Shown: positions 25,801-38,772 of the stretch, one piece after another
Layout: every line of letters begins with the position of its first letter
How positions within the stretch are numbered: the first letter of the stretch is position 1
Assembly (NCBI RefSeq): GCF_017562075.2
Contig: NC_054084.1
Location: 9,012,640 to 9,076,639, forward strand
Reading direction: 5' to 3'
Source: Anopheles merus
Lineage: Eukaryota > Arthropoda > Insecta > Diptera > Culicidae
DNA: 64,000 nt
Program-made: the position numbers and the translations under genes
The notes under the pieces: model-generated
Told to the model about the DNA's origin: nothing
The model's database searches: none
Seen by the model: only the letters and a program-made list of their open reading frames with translations

Positions 25801-28800
25801 ATCACGTCTCCATGTATTAAACTAATAAAACGAAATCAGCATGGGTCTGCAGATGGTGCCAACGCTATCATGACTATCATTAAGCATCCCAAATCACTCG
25901 TCGTCATCCTGATGGACATCATCAACGCTTGTACCAATGCTTTCACCATCATCGTGAATGTGTAGTTTATTGATTTTCTTACCTGTTGGATGTGTTTCAG
26001 TGGAACTGATTTCAATGTATGATATTAAAGATGGATTCAGCAAACTGTCCTGTGTGTCCCAAGTGGTACATGACATTTTATTTCAAGCACATTTCCTGCG
26101 AGCTATGAATATATTTGCATGGATTTCACTTATATTACCCAAACCATACCATTTCTCTTTATGAATGTTTTTCCTTGATGATCTTCCCGAAATCGATAAC
26201 AATTTTTAATGCTGCAAAACAACATTTGTGCTTAAAACAATCAGAAATAAAGTCCCAATATGGTGCTACACATCCAGCCCGGCAAAGCTGGTGAATTAAC
26301 ACCGACCCAGGGTCATAAATAAAGAGGAACCGTGCCATAAACGAATCTCCCTATAAAGTGTCTATTAAATTGAAAAACCATGTTCCACCACTAATCCCGG
26401 TGTCGGTCATACCGATCTGACCTCGAATGGCCAAGCCAGTCCACGCAAACATTCGCTTGCCAATCGAGCACCTTTAAAGGCCGCCCAGAACCATTTCCCA
26501 TCTCGGGGAGGGAATGGTGCTAAAATGTAACCATAAAACACTGATATTTCTATATTTTCTTTCACTCTCTTTTTTTTTTTTTGAGCTCCATCCCCACATC
26601 ACTCCCCCGGTTTAGAGGGAGGGCCGACCAAATACTTGACGACCATGTTACGGGTGGGAAGATTACGGCTAAAGCCAATCTTGCCGTCTCGTCGCTCTCG
26701 CCATAAGGGCGTATTTTTTGTATGCACGGGTCACTGGGAAGCTAAAAGCTGTAAACGTCTTGAAACCGTCTGCAATAACAGAAAAGGCACATGGTGTAAG
26801 GATGAAGCAAGTAGGAAGGGAGGAGGGAAACATCGTACTGAAGGATCATTTGAGCCGTTTACCTCCGCTAAGGCGAGTCGTATGCGAGTAAGCGAAAGCT
26901 TTAAATGTGAAGTGAGTCATTTTTCACTTTTCATACATCTGGCTCGTGTTTCAGACTCTTGTTCGTGAGTGTTGCATAACAAAAATACGGATTTTAAGAA
27001 AAAGATTTCAATCAATCAGTACAGTAATTTATTAACTTATATTGCAATTCTGCTAAACACGCCTAAGAACTGCACCTTGTAATAAGAGAAAAAATGCGTA
27101 CAATATTACACATATCTATTCTTGCATCACAATTTCCAAAGATAATTATTTTACACTTTCAAAGAACCTTTCAAAAATAATGCTCCAGCTTCTTTTGCAA
27201 ACGCAAGTGCGTCAAACTCGCGAAGCTAAGCAAATGCAAATTTAAACGAAATCAATCTACACACAAATCCTAGACTGATTGAAAAGCGGCACCGTTTCTC
27301 GGAAACGCATAATGGAAGCGAAATATAAGTGCCATATTGATAGAACGTATGCAAGACGACGAGACGACGTTGGTTCCAGGAACGAGAAGTAAAATAAAAC
27401 TTCTTAAGCTTTTCTCCAGGTGCCTTGGACGGGCAAAGACGGTGGCACCGATGCTTCCTTCGCACAGAGAAGATAAAAGAAATCCGCTTGCGTATTTGCT
27501 TGAAAGGAACTGAAAGAGGATTTTTTAAACGACAAACCTATTGTAATTTATCTTTGAAGCCTGCACATTTCTATGGATCGCAACGTTTCAATATAACATT
27601 TTTAACATAGCTCAGCAAATGTATGGCTCAAACAACTGACTTACAGCACGGTAAATTGTTGCTTACTCATTGCTACGCTATACTTTGTACTTTTTGTTCA
27701 TTTTTATGTTTTAAACTCTAACAGCGCTTGCTATCTCCCTTGATCCCCTGTCAATAACAACTCAATTAATTAAAAGGTACAACAAAACAGAAAAGCAACT
27801 CGAAAAACAATCATGTAATTACTTTCTCGTTAAAAAGACATCAAACGGCCAAATAAACGGCCGTAGCAAAAACATATCCCTGTCTGTTACGCTCTAATTA
27901 TTTCGATTGATTTCTTTACCGACTTCACGCTTCACTTTCCAGGCGTTTCATCCATTTCAAAATTACGTTGAATTATAATGCGTTTCTAAGAAGCATTCGG
28001 TAGGGTACTATTTGTACTTGCGTAAAAAAACTCATCAATTATCATCAATGGTTTAAGGTTTAAAAGAAAACGAAAGTCAAGAAATAGTATGAATTTCATG
28101 TTCAGCTTTAAAGTGATTCAGAAAACGGTAAATAAACCTTCACTATTACTTCTCTTTTGTAGCCATGTGCCATCATTGCTCGTGACTGTGTGAAACAGAA
28201 CTCCTCCTTGCTCCAATCAGATCCAATCTAATTTGAAGGAAATTGATTTCGAACATTTGCTCCATTCACCGAAAGGTGTCTGCTAGATCAACTGCTCACC
28301 GTTCGTATTACTTCCGGGTGTCACTGACTGAGCTTTCAACCCACCTGCAAGCTCCCACAGCAGCCCTCCCCCTGTCTCTACCAGAATGAAGCGACAAGTT
28401 AACGATTTCTTGGTGAACTTCCGATTTCCGTCCTCTTCATTTTCGATTCACACCAACAAGCACTGGAAAACGGAAACGGTAACTGACTCTATTAATGTGT
28501 ATGTGTCTGTATATCGACTGGTGTCTTACCTTTTTCTTTTTCTTCCCACACGTCACCACAACCTGTCACGGTCGACAGATGACACGACACGGATACCGTC
28601 GTGAAAGATGATCTCGCAACCATCACAGCCTTACTTTTCTTACTTTCCACCAGTACAGCCTCACAACCGATAAACTCTCAAATCCATCACCGTGCCGAAG
28701 GATTTCATTTCCTGCTCTTGAGTGGCTTTCCCCCGTGTGGGACACATGGATGAATGATCTTGCATCCATGGCATGCTTGGATGAGGAGGAAGTAACTGTA

Positions 28801-31800
28801 ACAGTAGCTCTTGCGTACGGCCCAATCACCCTACACATTACCTTGCCATTTATTTGTACTCGTTGCGGAATGATGCTGCGCACAATAGCAATAAACGTGC
28901 CGCGTGTGACCGGTATGATTGTTGTATTTTTGAAGCATTGAAATGATTGATGTCACGTTAAAAACTTGAAACAAACAAAACCAGTTTCTGCAACTTTTGA
29001 GATTAGCTGTTTGATTTGAAGATGAACTTATTGAGGTTACATCACTTTTTACTCCAAAATCCCATTGCTGTCATCGATAGTGTTTTTGAATAATAAATAC
29101 AACAAGCGCTGGTTTCAAAAGCGCTCCAAACAGCATCACTCAGCCAAGTCACGTAACAAAAGTTCAGACCCTGGCATCTTCACAAACCACCGGTTGAACT
29201 TGCGGCGCCAAAAAAGCAAAGGAAAGATGAAGTGAGTTGATGATTCAATAGATTTGCCAATGTCAAGAGCATCAATCGGATTTGATGAAAGACTTCAAAC
29301 TTGTTGAATGGCTTCACCTTCGTCCGGTGGTGTACACAGTCCGGTGGTATTTGCAAGAACCTTTTCCTACCAAAGCACGTTTTGCTTGTGGTATTTTTCA
29401 TGTGGTTCTTTGCACTGGGTTGAATACTAAACACTGGCTGCCTTGTGTGGACGTACATACAGGAATGAGGATTATCTAAGGAATTCATTTACGGCCCGCT
29501 CTTTGGTGGCTGCATGGTTGCGCCGATCGAGCTCCATTGGAATGATTTAAATTCAAGCAATGTGGTACTGTTACAGCTTAAATCGAAAGTGGCTGCGGAA
29601 GCCATTCCACTTTAATCTAACATCTAACATTTGAAGAGGCTAAGACGGGATCGTGAATGTGGTGTATGGCGTTGAGAGTAAACAAACTAAGGGTGCCAAA
29701 GTTACACTCGGGCGGTATCCCATCTCCATGATACCCCTGCAACCTGTTACGAAACCTTCCCTTGTACAGTATCGCAAAACCTCACCAGCACCAGCAGTAA
29801 GGAATGTATTTTCCGAATCGTACCGAAATGCTATCCTGTGGTAGGATGAAGCATAAATGGAAAGTCACACCAAAATATCGACCAGATCAACATCCAGTCG
29901 GGAGCGAAAATCATATTCACATCCCAGGCACAATGTTTGCCCATTCCATCCCGGCCCTTAAAGAGCGTAGGGTAAATATTTGAGCGATCATCATCATTCC
30001 AACCAGCACCAGCAAACAAAGCCCCGAACTAAAGCCTTACCCACGCTCATAGGCTTAGATGACCCTCTGAATTCAATAATACTTTTTTGTCATCGCATAG
30101 AACGTTCCGGGGAAGGGCAGATTGAATTCGAAGGTAAATCATGCCCTGCAGCCGTAAACCGTATGTGTGTTAAGTGAATATCTCGTTTAAGGTAATTCTC
30201 AGGAGTAGGATTCACTACCATTTAAAGGTTTAACATTGCAGACAACATTTTATTACTCATTTTTTAAGGTCAAAAGATGATGAAAATGGAATTTGGAATG
30301 AAATAATACGCAACGTGGAAATAATGCGCGTTTCGTTTCAACATGATAACATCACAGTGTATTATTTCAAACGTTGACTGAAAAATCGTTCCGAACAAAA
30401 CCCATTCCAAGCCATTAACCTGTGTTCGGATTGCGTGTGATTGTATGTTCACACGTATTTGGATTTTCGTTTTCACTTGAATAATCCACCAGATCATTTA
30501 TCAATCGGCCATTCCAGTTTTGTTTTCGTTTTACAAGAATGAGTCAAATCTGTGATGTTTCTTTTCAATCCCTTCAATTTACTTGCATTGCTTTCGGTCT
30601 AAAGTATGCAGATGAATTATTCTGATAAATTGTGCTGTGCCATCTTATATCATTTTCCCATTATTTTTTACGTATTATTTGAACGATTTTGTAACCCCGT
30701 CCCAGTTTACTATCCATCAATAAAGGATAAAAACATCATACAAGCCTATGATTCTTGCCTTGTGATAAAATGCGATGGTTTTATTTCCGTCTTTTCGACC
30801 CTTCTTCTTCAATCGAACGAACGGTAACGAAAAAAAAAAAAAGACCCGATGGATCTCCTTTCCCTTTGAAGAGTGACTCCATAACAAACTTTAATGAACT
30901 TAATAATAACTCGTACCGGGCGACTAACTTTTAATCACTTGCCACTTCAAGACCACCATCGCACGGATGCGGAGCTGCTGCATCTTCTCATCCTTTCTCA
31001 AGGAACATCTTGTCATCTCGTTCGTGTTTCGTTTATCTCACTCTCACTCGCTTCAGCCGTCCGACTAGTTCACACCATCAACAAAAGCTCTCCTTTCATT
31101 AACCTCACTTCCGAACTTCTCCCATCCCAAATCGCCCCCGTCGCTCTATCCATTAGCACGGTCATCCTATCACACCTGATATCCTTGAGCCTTCCTGGAA
31201 GCAACACCATCATCTTCGATCACAATTAAACCTAATTGATGGGAAAGTGTCGTCCGTCCGTCGTTTCGGTGCGTTATTTAACGTGTTCCGGGTGTTCCAG
31301 TGTTCCGATGGTGATCTAGTTACGCACCCGCCGTCCCGTCAACGCAGTCCCGCGAAAACTGGCACCATTGTTTCTTCACCCGTTAACTTGTGCCACGTGG
31401 CCTTTGATGGGCGGCAGGTGTGCCTTCGGGTGAAGATGCTTTCCCTGATGGCAAACAAAAACAGCAAAAAATAATAACTCTAGTCCCTGGTCGATATAGC
31501 CGTAAAACACCGTTTTGGTTGGATTACTTTCTTCGCCTCTGCTTTGGGGCAACCTTTTACTCGCACACTTTTAATGAAAATATGGGACCAGTGCCCGCAG
31601 CAAAAAGGTGCATAAACATCGAAACCCTGCCGATGATAACAGTTTACGGGCGGCGGATCATCATAGATTGTTCATTAAAAAGGGAATGAGTTTAGCTTAT
31701 GCGTTTCCCGTTAACTTTCCGTTGGCTTTGGGGATCACTTTACTGTTTTTTTCATGATAGAGATCATCATTTTTTACTATTAATAGGGCTGCAATTAACT

Positions 31801-32269
31801 GCAAATATAAACTGAGCTCTAATTTTTGAAACAAAAATGAGCTACAAAACCTCACTTAAAACGTTGCACCGCATTAATCCAATCCAACTCCCGTCTATTC
31901 ATACCATTTCATTCCAAGAAGTTAGTACAAACGTTACATTATCGTTACCTCGTTTTACATGTCGATTGCAGTATTATCAATTCAATGGAAAAGATCGAAC
32001 ATGTGGGCTGATTTGCCGAATCCAGATGCCGTCAAGCTCAATGCTCTTTACATGAATCATGCAAACTTTACCTTTACATTGCCTCCCCTTTCCCAGAAAT
32101 CTGAATGGGAATCAATTTATCAAATTGAACACAACCCCAAAACGGCATTGCACTTATGCATTTCTACCCATTACCATGATCCATCGTACGCTGGGTAGCT
32201 CTTCGCTGCACCGTACAAAGATTTAACTCACTAAGGTTTAACCCGTTCGGTTTTTGTACCCTCTTCGCT
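19855..32269. other. Gene-free segment, 12.4 kb
   Basis: No host gene is recognised. Open frames up to 134 codons (23575-23979) show no domain. Notable items are a C-rich tract at 20006-20022, (CA)n at 24417-24444, and a TTTGCGCC direct repeat near 25132-25153. A TTGATGTCAATCAA motif follows in an AT-rich patch at about 25080-25300. A T-rich run lies near 26570 and an A-run near 30830. I see no SINE, LTR or terminal inverted repeats in this interval. Confidence 0.5.
24417..24444. repeat. Microsatellite (AC)n
   Basis: About 13 AC units with one interruption at the 3' end. HTHTHT and VCVCVC frames across it are artefacts. Confidence 0.95.
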
Positions 32270-32289
32270 CCCCCCCCCCCCCCCCCCCC
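32270..32289. repeat. Homopolymer C20 (G20 on the minus strand)
   Basis: Twenty consecutive C residues. The minus strand is a potential G-quadruplex former, and such runs are prone to length error in sequencing, so the exact length should be treated with care. Related shorter C runs occur at 48433-48448 and 62183-62193. Confidence 0.9.
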
Positions 32290-33404
32290 TACTGCAAGGG
32301 TAATCTCTTTTCATTCGCTAAAAGCAACGACGTACACAAAACGACGGTCAGACTGTACAAAATACAGCCGAGCACTGGCAACGAGTCTCATTCAGCAGCC
32401 TCAGTAACACACACACACACACACACATGTAGCCGTTCTTGATTGATGGAGCCGAAACGTGTTTACTACTTTGCACCGTCAGACGCTGTGTACAAAAGTG
32501 TCCATCATCCAGCACCGGGAACGGTCGGGCAAGTTACTGCAGCTACTGAAGAAAAAGGGGCAAATCATTGCTGCTCCTTCGTTTCGAAAATCTCTCCCTG
32601 AAAGCTTAAGTTCAGTGTACCACGAGTGTATGACGGGTGATGTGAACATTTCTCACCAAAGTCAACCTTCTGCAGAGCGCATTGCCCAAAACCAGCCATT
32701 TGCAACCTCACCCCCGGGATTGGAGTGTGAGTGGGGAGAAGTGTACTACATCTTTGCTTGCTCGTAATCACTGGCAGTGGAAGGTGGAATGTATTCCAGA
32801 TGGAATGAGGCACCGAGGAGTGTCGACCATTAGACAGGTGCAACACAAATGTTTCTCTTCAAAACAACCTCTGCCAAGAATCGGTTGGTAGAACTTGGGA
32901 GAAAGCGGTGCTAGTGGAAGGATCTAAACTATTTATTATGCTATTAAAGTTAGCGCAGAAGATCGTCTTGAAACTAGAGCAGAGCTGATGCTGGCAAACA
33001 GTCAGACAGTGAATGTTGTCAAACTTGTTTATGTTAATTAGTTGAATTCAATTTGGCATTGCTTTTAATGTACGCTACACTGAGTGCCCTTTTAAAGCTA
33101 AACCACTCCAAAACAAACCTCGAACTTACTGTAGCAGAGTGGTTTTTAATACTGAATTTATTAAACTATTACAAACACTATACTGTACGAGATATTTTCT
33201 TCCAATGTGTTACTACTCATAACATTCAGTTCGAAAGTTGGAAAGCTTTAGCTTATGGCCCCTGATACGCAAATAAATCCATATACACACGCACAGCATT
33301 ATTTACGTACGATGCGTGCGTTCAATAATCAACACGTTTCGTACCATTTGCCGTACCACACTGCCACCGTCAGCAGCCGTCAGCAACAAGCTCACCTCAA
33401 CGTC
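32290..33404. other. Gene-free segment upstream of module B
   Basis: No gene or mobile element is recognised. A short CA run lies near 32407-32427. The segment just upstream of module B does not align convincingly with that upstream of module A and lacks the CRE palindrome found there. Confidence 0.5.
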
Positions 33405-34190
33405 AGGTGTCAGGCTATAAATTCATTATGAAGCCAATGTTTTGTGCGTTTCTCGCTTTCGGCACTGCTGCCTGTCAGCACAGCCCGAATCAAACTCGCT
33501 CGCGCTCGCTGCACTACAGCACCAACGGGTTTTGCATCGATGTGTGTCACTTTTGATTACCGGGAATATTATAACATTACCAGCCAAGCCGAGCATCCTA
33601 CCGCCCTCAGTGGCACAGTGCAACACGGGATAGCATTTTGTGGACCTCCGCGTACCGCACACCCTGTTTGCATTCTGTTTGCATCTTCTCACGTGCTACG
33701 CTTAATTCCACACGACACTCGTGTGCACACGTTGTGTCCTTTTCCCGGACAAATTAAATATCAGCAGCCACTCCACCCCCCATCCCACACCGATACCAAG
33801 TACACAAAAATGCTTTTTGGCTGTGTTTTGCCTCGTTGAAATGTAATCACATAAACGGATGCTCCCATTCTCGCACGTGAGGCAGAGATTAATTATTCCG
33901 TCTGAAGATGGACGCACATTATCGCATAATGACATTTGCCACTGTTACTGTTCGACTTGGGGACACGTTTTTCTGCCAACCCCTGGCCGGTACGTTACGA
34001 CTTAATCCTTATAATATTTCGTTTTGCAGGCTTCACTCATTCGGCTTCGCTCGTTCGGTTCCTGAGATCTCGGAAAGCCTAAGATGATGGGTTGGGGTTG
34101 GTTGGTTATGTCTTTACTTTAATTACCAGATAAAATTCATAGAAACCTTTTACTTGGACACGCTTCTGGGAACATGTTGCTTACATCAAA
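33405..34190 (+). promoter_or_regulatory. Module B: second copy of duplicated non-coding element
   Basis: This is the partner of module A (about 3440-4310). Conserved blocks lie at 33416-33438, 33835-33860, 33884-33952, 34116-34128 and 34178-34186, in the same order and orientation. The distance between the first and last blocks is about 770 bp here and about 850 bp in module A. DNA between the blocks has diverged almost completely, which suggests selective retention of the blocks. The conserved cores are TTAATTATTCCGTCTG, TAATGACATTT and TTTAATTACCA, all TAAT/ATTA-containing. No frame is open across the blocks. The full-length SINE lies about 335 bp downstream. Regulatory function is inferred from the conservation pattern only. 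Confidence 0.6.
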
Positions 34191-34517
34191 CACAAAGCAG
34201 GTTAGGAGCCGCATAAAATCTTACCAAAAATCGTAATCGTAACATTATTCCCCAGAACAATATCTTATCATGGAGAGGATTTTGAAGGTGACGTAAAGGT
34301 GATGGAACCTATCAACACCCACAAGCAGTTTGTAACGACACCCAACACTGAAAGGCTTAACCCCTTAAGAGGAACCGATCAATAGTGCTCTATACCATAG
34401 CAACACTTTTAATCCTTCTTTATCACAAGATGACAAGATGATCCTTTCAACAAGAATTTTCATAGGAAAGGCTGCATAGATGTCGGCAAAACAACATACA
34501 GAGTTTTTTTAGGAGTA
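34191..34517. other. Spacer between module B and the SINE
   Basis: About 330 bp in which I see no gene, repeat or obvious motif cluster. Confidence 0.5.
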
Positions 34518-34524
34518 AATAATC

Positions 34525-34736
34525 AGGCCGGTCTCGTAGTACAGTCGTCAACTCGTGCGACTTAACAACATGCCCGTCATGGGTTCAATCCCCAAATGGA
34601 CCGTGCCGCCATACGTAGGAATGACTATCCTGCTATGGGAGGAAATCAATTAGTCACTGAAAGCCAAACCCACAAGTGGTGCAGGCAGGCCTTGACCGGC
34701 AACGGTTGTTGAGCCAAAAGAAAAAAAAATAATAAT
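34525..34736 (+). mobile_element. SINE200-like tRNA-derived SINE, full length
   Basis: The sequence agrees from memory with the anopheline SINE200 family. An RNA polymerase III promoter is visible: an A-box-like TAGTACAGTCG at 34537-34547 and a good B box GGTTCAATCCC at 34582-34592. The body ends in an A-rich tail followed by AAT repeats. A 7-bp candidate target-site duplication AATAATC flanks it (34518-34524 and 34737-34743), although the right copy overlaps the AAT tail and so is not independent proof. The element is non-autonomous, encodes no protein and depends on a LINE for mobility. It appears to have both its 5' head and its tail. Confidence 0.85.
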
Positions 34737-34915
34737 AATAATCTTTGTTTAAAGAGCAAGGAAGGAAGGTGGATGCTTGAACTATTACTAGAGGCTTAAA
34801 CCATTGAAATTAATCATACCAACCATGTGCGGACATTAAGTGATGCAGCTATTCTGAAAAGTATGTGAAACATTTAGTGCATATTTCATGAATCGTACTA
34901 CAGTCCTTCTCATTA

Positions 34916-34948
34916 AAGGAATGTATGGTCCATAGTCATACATTCCTT
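34916..34948. repeat. Perfect 12-bp hairpin
   Basis: AAGGAATGTATG (34916-34927) and CATACATTCCTT (34937-34948) are exact inverted copies separated by 9 nt. The stem does not extend outward. It is too short for a typical pre-miRNA, and may be a small palindrome or the core of a decayed MITE. Confidence 0.6.
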
Positions 34949-37900
34949 ACACAACACCAGACGCTTCCACTTCCGACTGATCGGTAGACATTTCTAACAT
35001 TTTCTTAAGCGGATTGAAAGATACGCATTGGTATATAAAATAAACACACTTAATGAACGAAGCTAAACTCCTACTTGTTGCTAATGAGCATAGGCGCTAT
35101 TATTATGAAATTCCGTACATTCATCCATTGTATTCTGACACGTGCATGAAGGCGTTTTTTATTATTTTATTACATGAAACATTGCCACAGTTTTTTTTAT
35201 CTTACAAAAGCATCCTATTTATGCAACGTCCTATTTAAAGCTATCGTGTCTTTCAGCACACAAGACAAAAGATATTTATACAAACAAAACAAACCCTTCG
35301 CCCATTTAACTAAAAACTAACTACCTTTGTCGTCTGCAGGACCGACAGTTCTTTTCTTCACCAGACAATAATCCAAAGTCTGCCAAAGTCATTGCTTTTC
35401 AGTTGACCACACACTCTGACGCTGGGCTTTGGAGCATTTGCTAACCCCCAGGTCAACCATTATCCCCTATCAGCAGACCGTTCTGCACACCAGACTGCTG
35501 CCACTGGGCTGCACTGCAGCAATGCGTGTCCATCCTATGCGCATGGAACAGAGATAGTCAATCAGCTTTGCAGCGTATGACCGCTGGCAATGATTAAACA
35601 GGGGCTTGGCTTTCCGAGCTGCTGCAGCTTAGCTTCAGACTCAGGGATTATCTCGGGTGCTTCGGGTCTGCAGCCAATGGATTCGAAACGAAACGAAAGC
35701 ATCAGCATTATTTGGTTTGACTGGTGACAATGAGCTTTGTGTTGGTAAAAGCTTTTTTTTTTGGCAATATTATTCTTTTCACCGAGGTGTCAGAGTTTAT
35801 CTAGGAATTGGGAGTCGTTGGAATGGAAAGTACAGACTCGTTTCAAGACCTGAACAGTAATTTTATTTAAAATAAAGATCTTTTTGTATTTTTCTCATAT
35901 TTTATCTGTCAGCTTAACACTACGCTATGAGATATAAAGCCATTACAGAATGATTTATGCTTTATCCTATCTCTCAACATAAGCTTAAATATGCTTTAAT
36001 AAATAATTCAAATAGCAAAACGGACATTTTCAACCATTATAGAACATTTCTTATCCCTGCAACCCTTTAAACCCTTGGCATAAACTCTTACTGCCGTGCT
36101 CTTTCACTTTACGCAAATCACATAAATCAAACACACCTCTCGAGCTATATTGCTTCTTTATCGGTAAGTATATTTTATTGCATTGCTATCATAATCGTAT
36201 GGGCGTTTTGTCTTTCCTTGAGCTTTCCCATCCCACACCCACCATCGCATTCGTTACGCACATCGGCGCCATAATATCATACCAAACAATCACCCCAAAT
36301 CAAGCATCATCAAATTACCCGCACTTCCCAGAATTTTCCCACGACTTTATTGCAATGAAATGCGCTGCCAGATAAGCAGCGAACAATCGAACTTCGAGCA
36401 AACTTTTGCGCTCCCAGGTGCTCCCGCGTCCTCTTATCCGGGCGCACCAATCAATCTCAGCACGCCTCGTGGCAAATCGGCGTCTGTGTGCGAGTGTGTG
36501 TGTTCTGGCCCAACAAAAGGGAAGTAGCAATCTAAACAGCCAAGCCCCACCGGAGAAATCCAATCAATAAATCAAATCGAGATACACTTATACCGAGCTC
36601 CCAACGTTCGCGTTTGCGTTCGAATCATAAATCTTCACCTTTTTTAGTCGCCACCGTTTTTTTCTACCTCCCTCTCTCTCTCTCTCTCTCTTTCTCCTTC
36701 TCTCACTCAATCCAAAAGTACTGCTTACTCACATAGGAATAGGGTGGGGGAAAAGCGGGAAAAGACGCGGTGGCAAAAATGGACTCGTTTTTCTCGGTCG
36801 TTTCCGATTCGCTCTGCATGAGGTACTTAACTTGCAGCAATCGCTTCTGATAAAGTTGGCTAAGAAGATAGCTCGAGCGCCGGAAGTAGGATGCTGCACA
36901 AATTCCCCGGAGGAATGTATCCGGTCGATCCAATAACGCCACCATGCAGCCGGAAGCCGCCTGTTTCGATTGGCTCCGGCTCGGGCGGAATGGATTGGAA
37001 ATGAAGACTTTTCTAATTCTAGCACAAGATAGATAGAGAGGGAGAGAGAGAGAGAGAGACAGTTTGTTTGACAAAGAAACGAAAGGGAAAAGAGATAGGG
37101 AGTGAGATGTGCCACTGCTGGAAAACTATCATAATCTATTGTCGTTCCTGTTGACAGAAAAGATCTTTTATCCCAGGTTTATTGCTAACTTTTTGTTCCC
37201 CCCTTTGTGTGTTCTTTTCCACTGTCACTTGCAGATTGATGACATTCATGTCAACACAAATGTTGAAAAAAAGCAAACAATCTGACAAGAAAAGCAATGG
37301 TAGAGAAACGGTCCTTACTCTTAAGCGTGTTTTGTAAACACAAACACAAAAAGCTGTTTACTAACGGGTTTCAGTGCAATGCGTTATACAGATACGGATC
37401 AAACATTGTCAACTGCAAGGCGTCATTACTCAAATATGATCCCAATAATATGACACAAAGTAATCAATCTATATCACCTCATATAATGTGATGTTTTCTT
37501 TTGTATAATCCAGTTATCTATATTATTTTTGTAAATTATAGACTCTTTTGCAAAAAAAAGCCAAATATAAGTCCCTAAAAGACTACTCCATTGACAACCA
37601 ACACTAACCACCTTACAAAAGACTCACCAAGCCTATCCCATTACGATTTATTCGATTAAAAGTGAAAGCCATCCCCCATCCCCGCTGGCCCACCAAGATC
37701 CCGTCCCATTAACCAACAAAACAGCCATTCGTATGTTTGTCCCCTTTTTAGGAAAAACTACACACCGAACCCACAGCTTCCACTTTCACTTTACCGGTGG
37801 CACTTTTAGTGACCGCAGCCTGAAATGGGCTTCCAAACAAGTTTCAAGTGAATTACGACCACCGAAATTGGGAACGAATGGGACATGGCCCGGCCATGTT

Positions 37901-38728
37901 CGCCAGCTCTCCCAGGGCCACAAATGGAAAACTTTTCAAAGCGCACATAAAAAAGTTTCCCATCGGTTCCCGCCCAAGCCCTCACACTCGTTGAACTGGG
38001 GAACTACCCCTCCCTCCAGCAACCCCGGAGCCTTCCCACCTCACTCAAGAAGCAGTCATTTCCGTCCATCAGCATCGTCGCGTTTTTCTCCCAGGACACT
38101 TTTTTGATGAAAACTTATAGCTTATTTAACTTCTTCGCACTTTTTCAAGCGGTCACGCTGAAGTGCTATTTTGGGAGTTCCGCCCTGTGTTTGTGTGTGT
38201 GTGTGTGTGTGCCCGCCGTCCATTTCTGTCACCTAACAGGACCAGAAAAGTGCACCACATGGGACTGTTTGAAGCCCGCCTTCATCAGTGTCAGACATTG
38301 TCCTCCCTTCCCTGTACTGTGCTGCCCACACCCGCACCCTGTGCAAGCCATCAAGTAATTTATGAATTAATATAACCAAGAGAGAGCATGATCGCAGCGA
38401 ACCTGTTGGACCTACTTTTGCTTACGACCAGGACCCGCCGAAAACGGTGGGACAATTCATCGTTATCACCATTGCTGAGGATGTCCCTTGTACTTTCGCG
38501 TGCTTTGGGTGAGCTGTTTATTGTAACGTCCCCACCGACCCGGACCGTAAGGAAATGGGCGGAAATGGAAATCAAATGGGATAAGGATTTATCATTCACC
38601 CTGCCAAGGCGGGGCATAATTTCTTGTTTATAGTCGTCGCAAATCGTTCGCATTGCCTACCAGCAAGACAGTGGTAGACATTAAATTTGGCCCAGTGTGC
38701 GCTATAAGAACAATGCAAAGCCGCAAGC

Positions 38729-38732
<4 letters not shown>

Positions 38733-38771
<39 letters not shown>
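38733..38771. repeat. Microsatellite (AG)19
   Basis: A long perfect GA/CT run. In insects such tracts are potential binding sites for GAGA-factor-type proteins, but no promoter is recognisable beside it. Confidence 0.95.

Positions 38772-38772
<1 letters not shown>

Noticed and set aside
35681..35695. Minus-strand tRNA B-box-like GGATTCGAAAC
   Set aside because: It does not complete a B box and no cloverleaf arms or A box are found around it.
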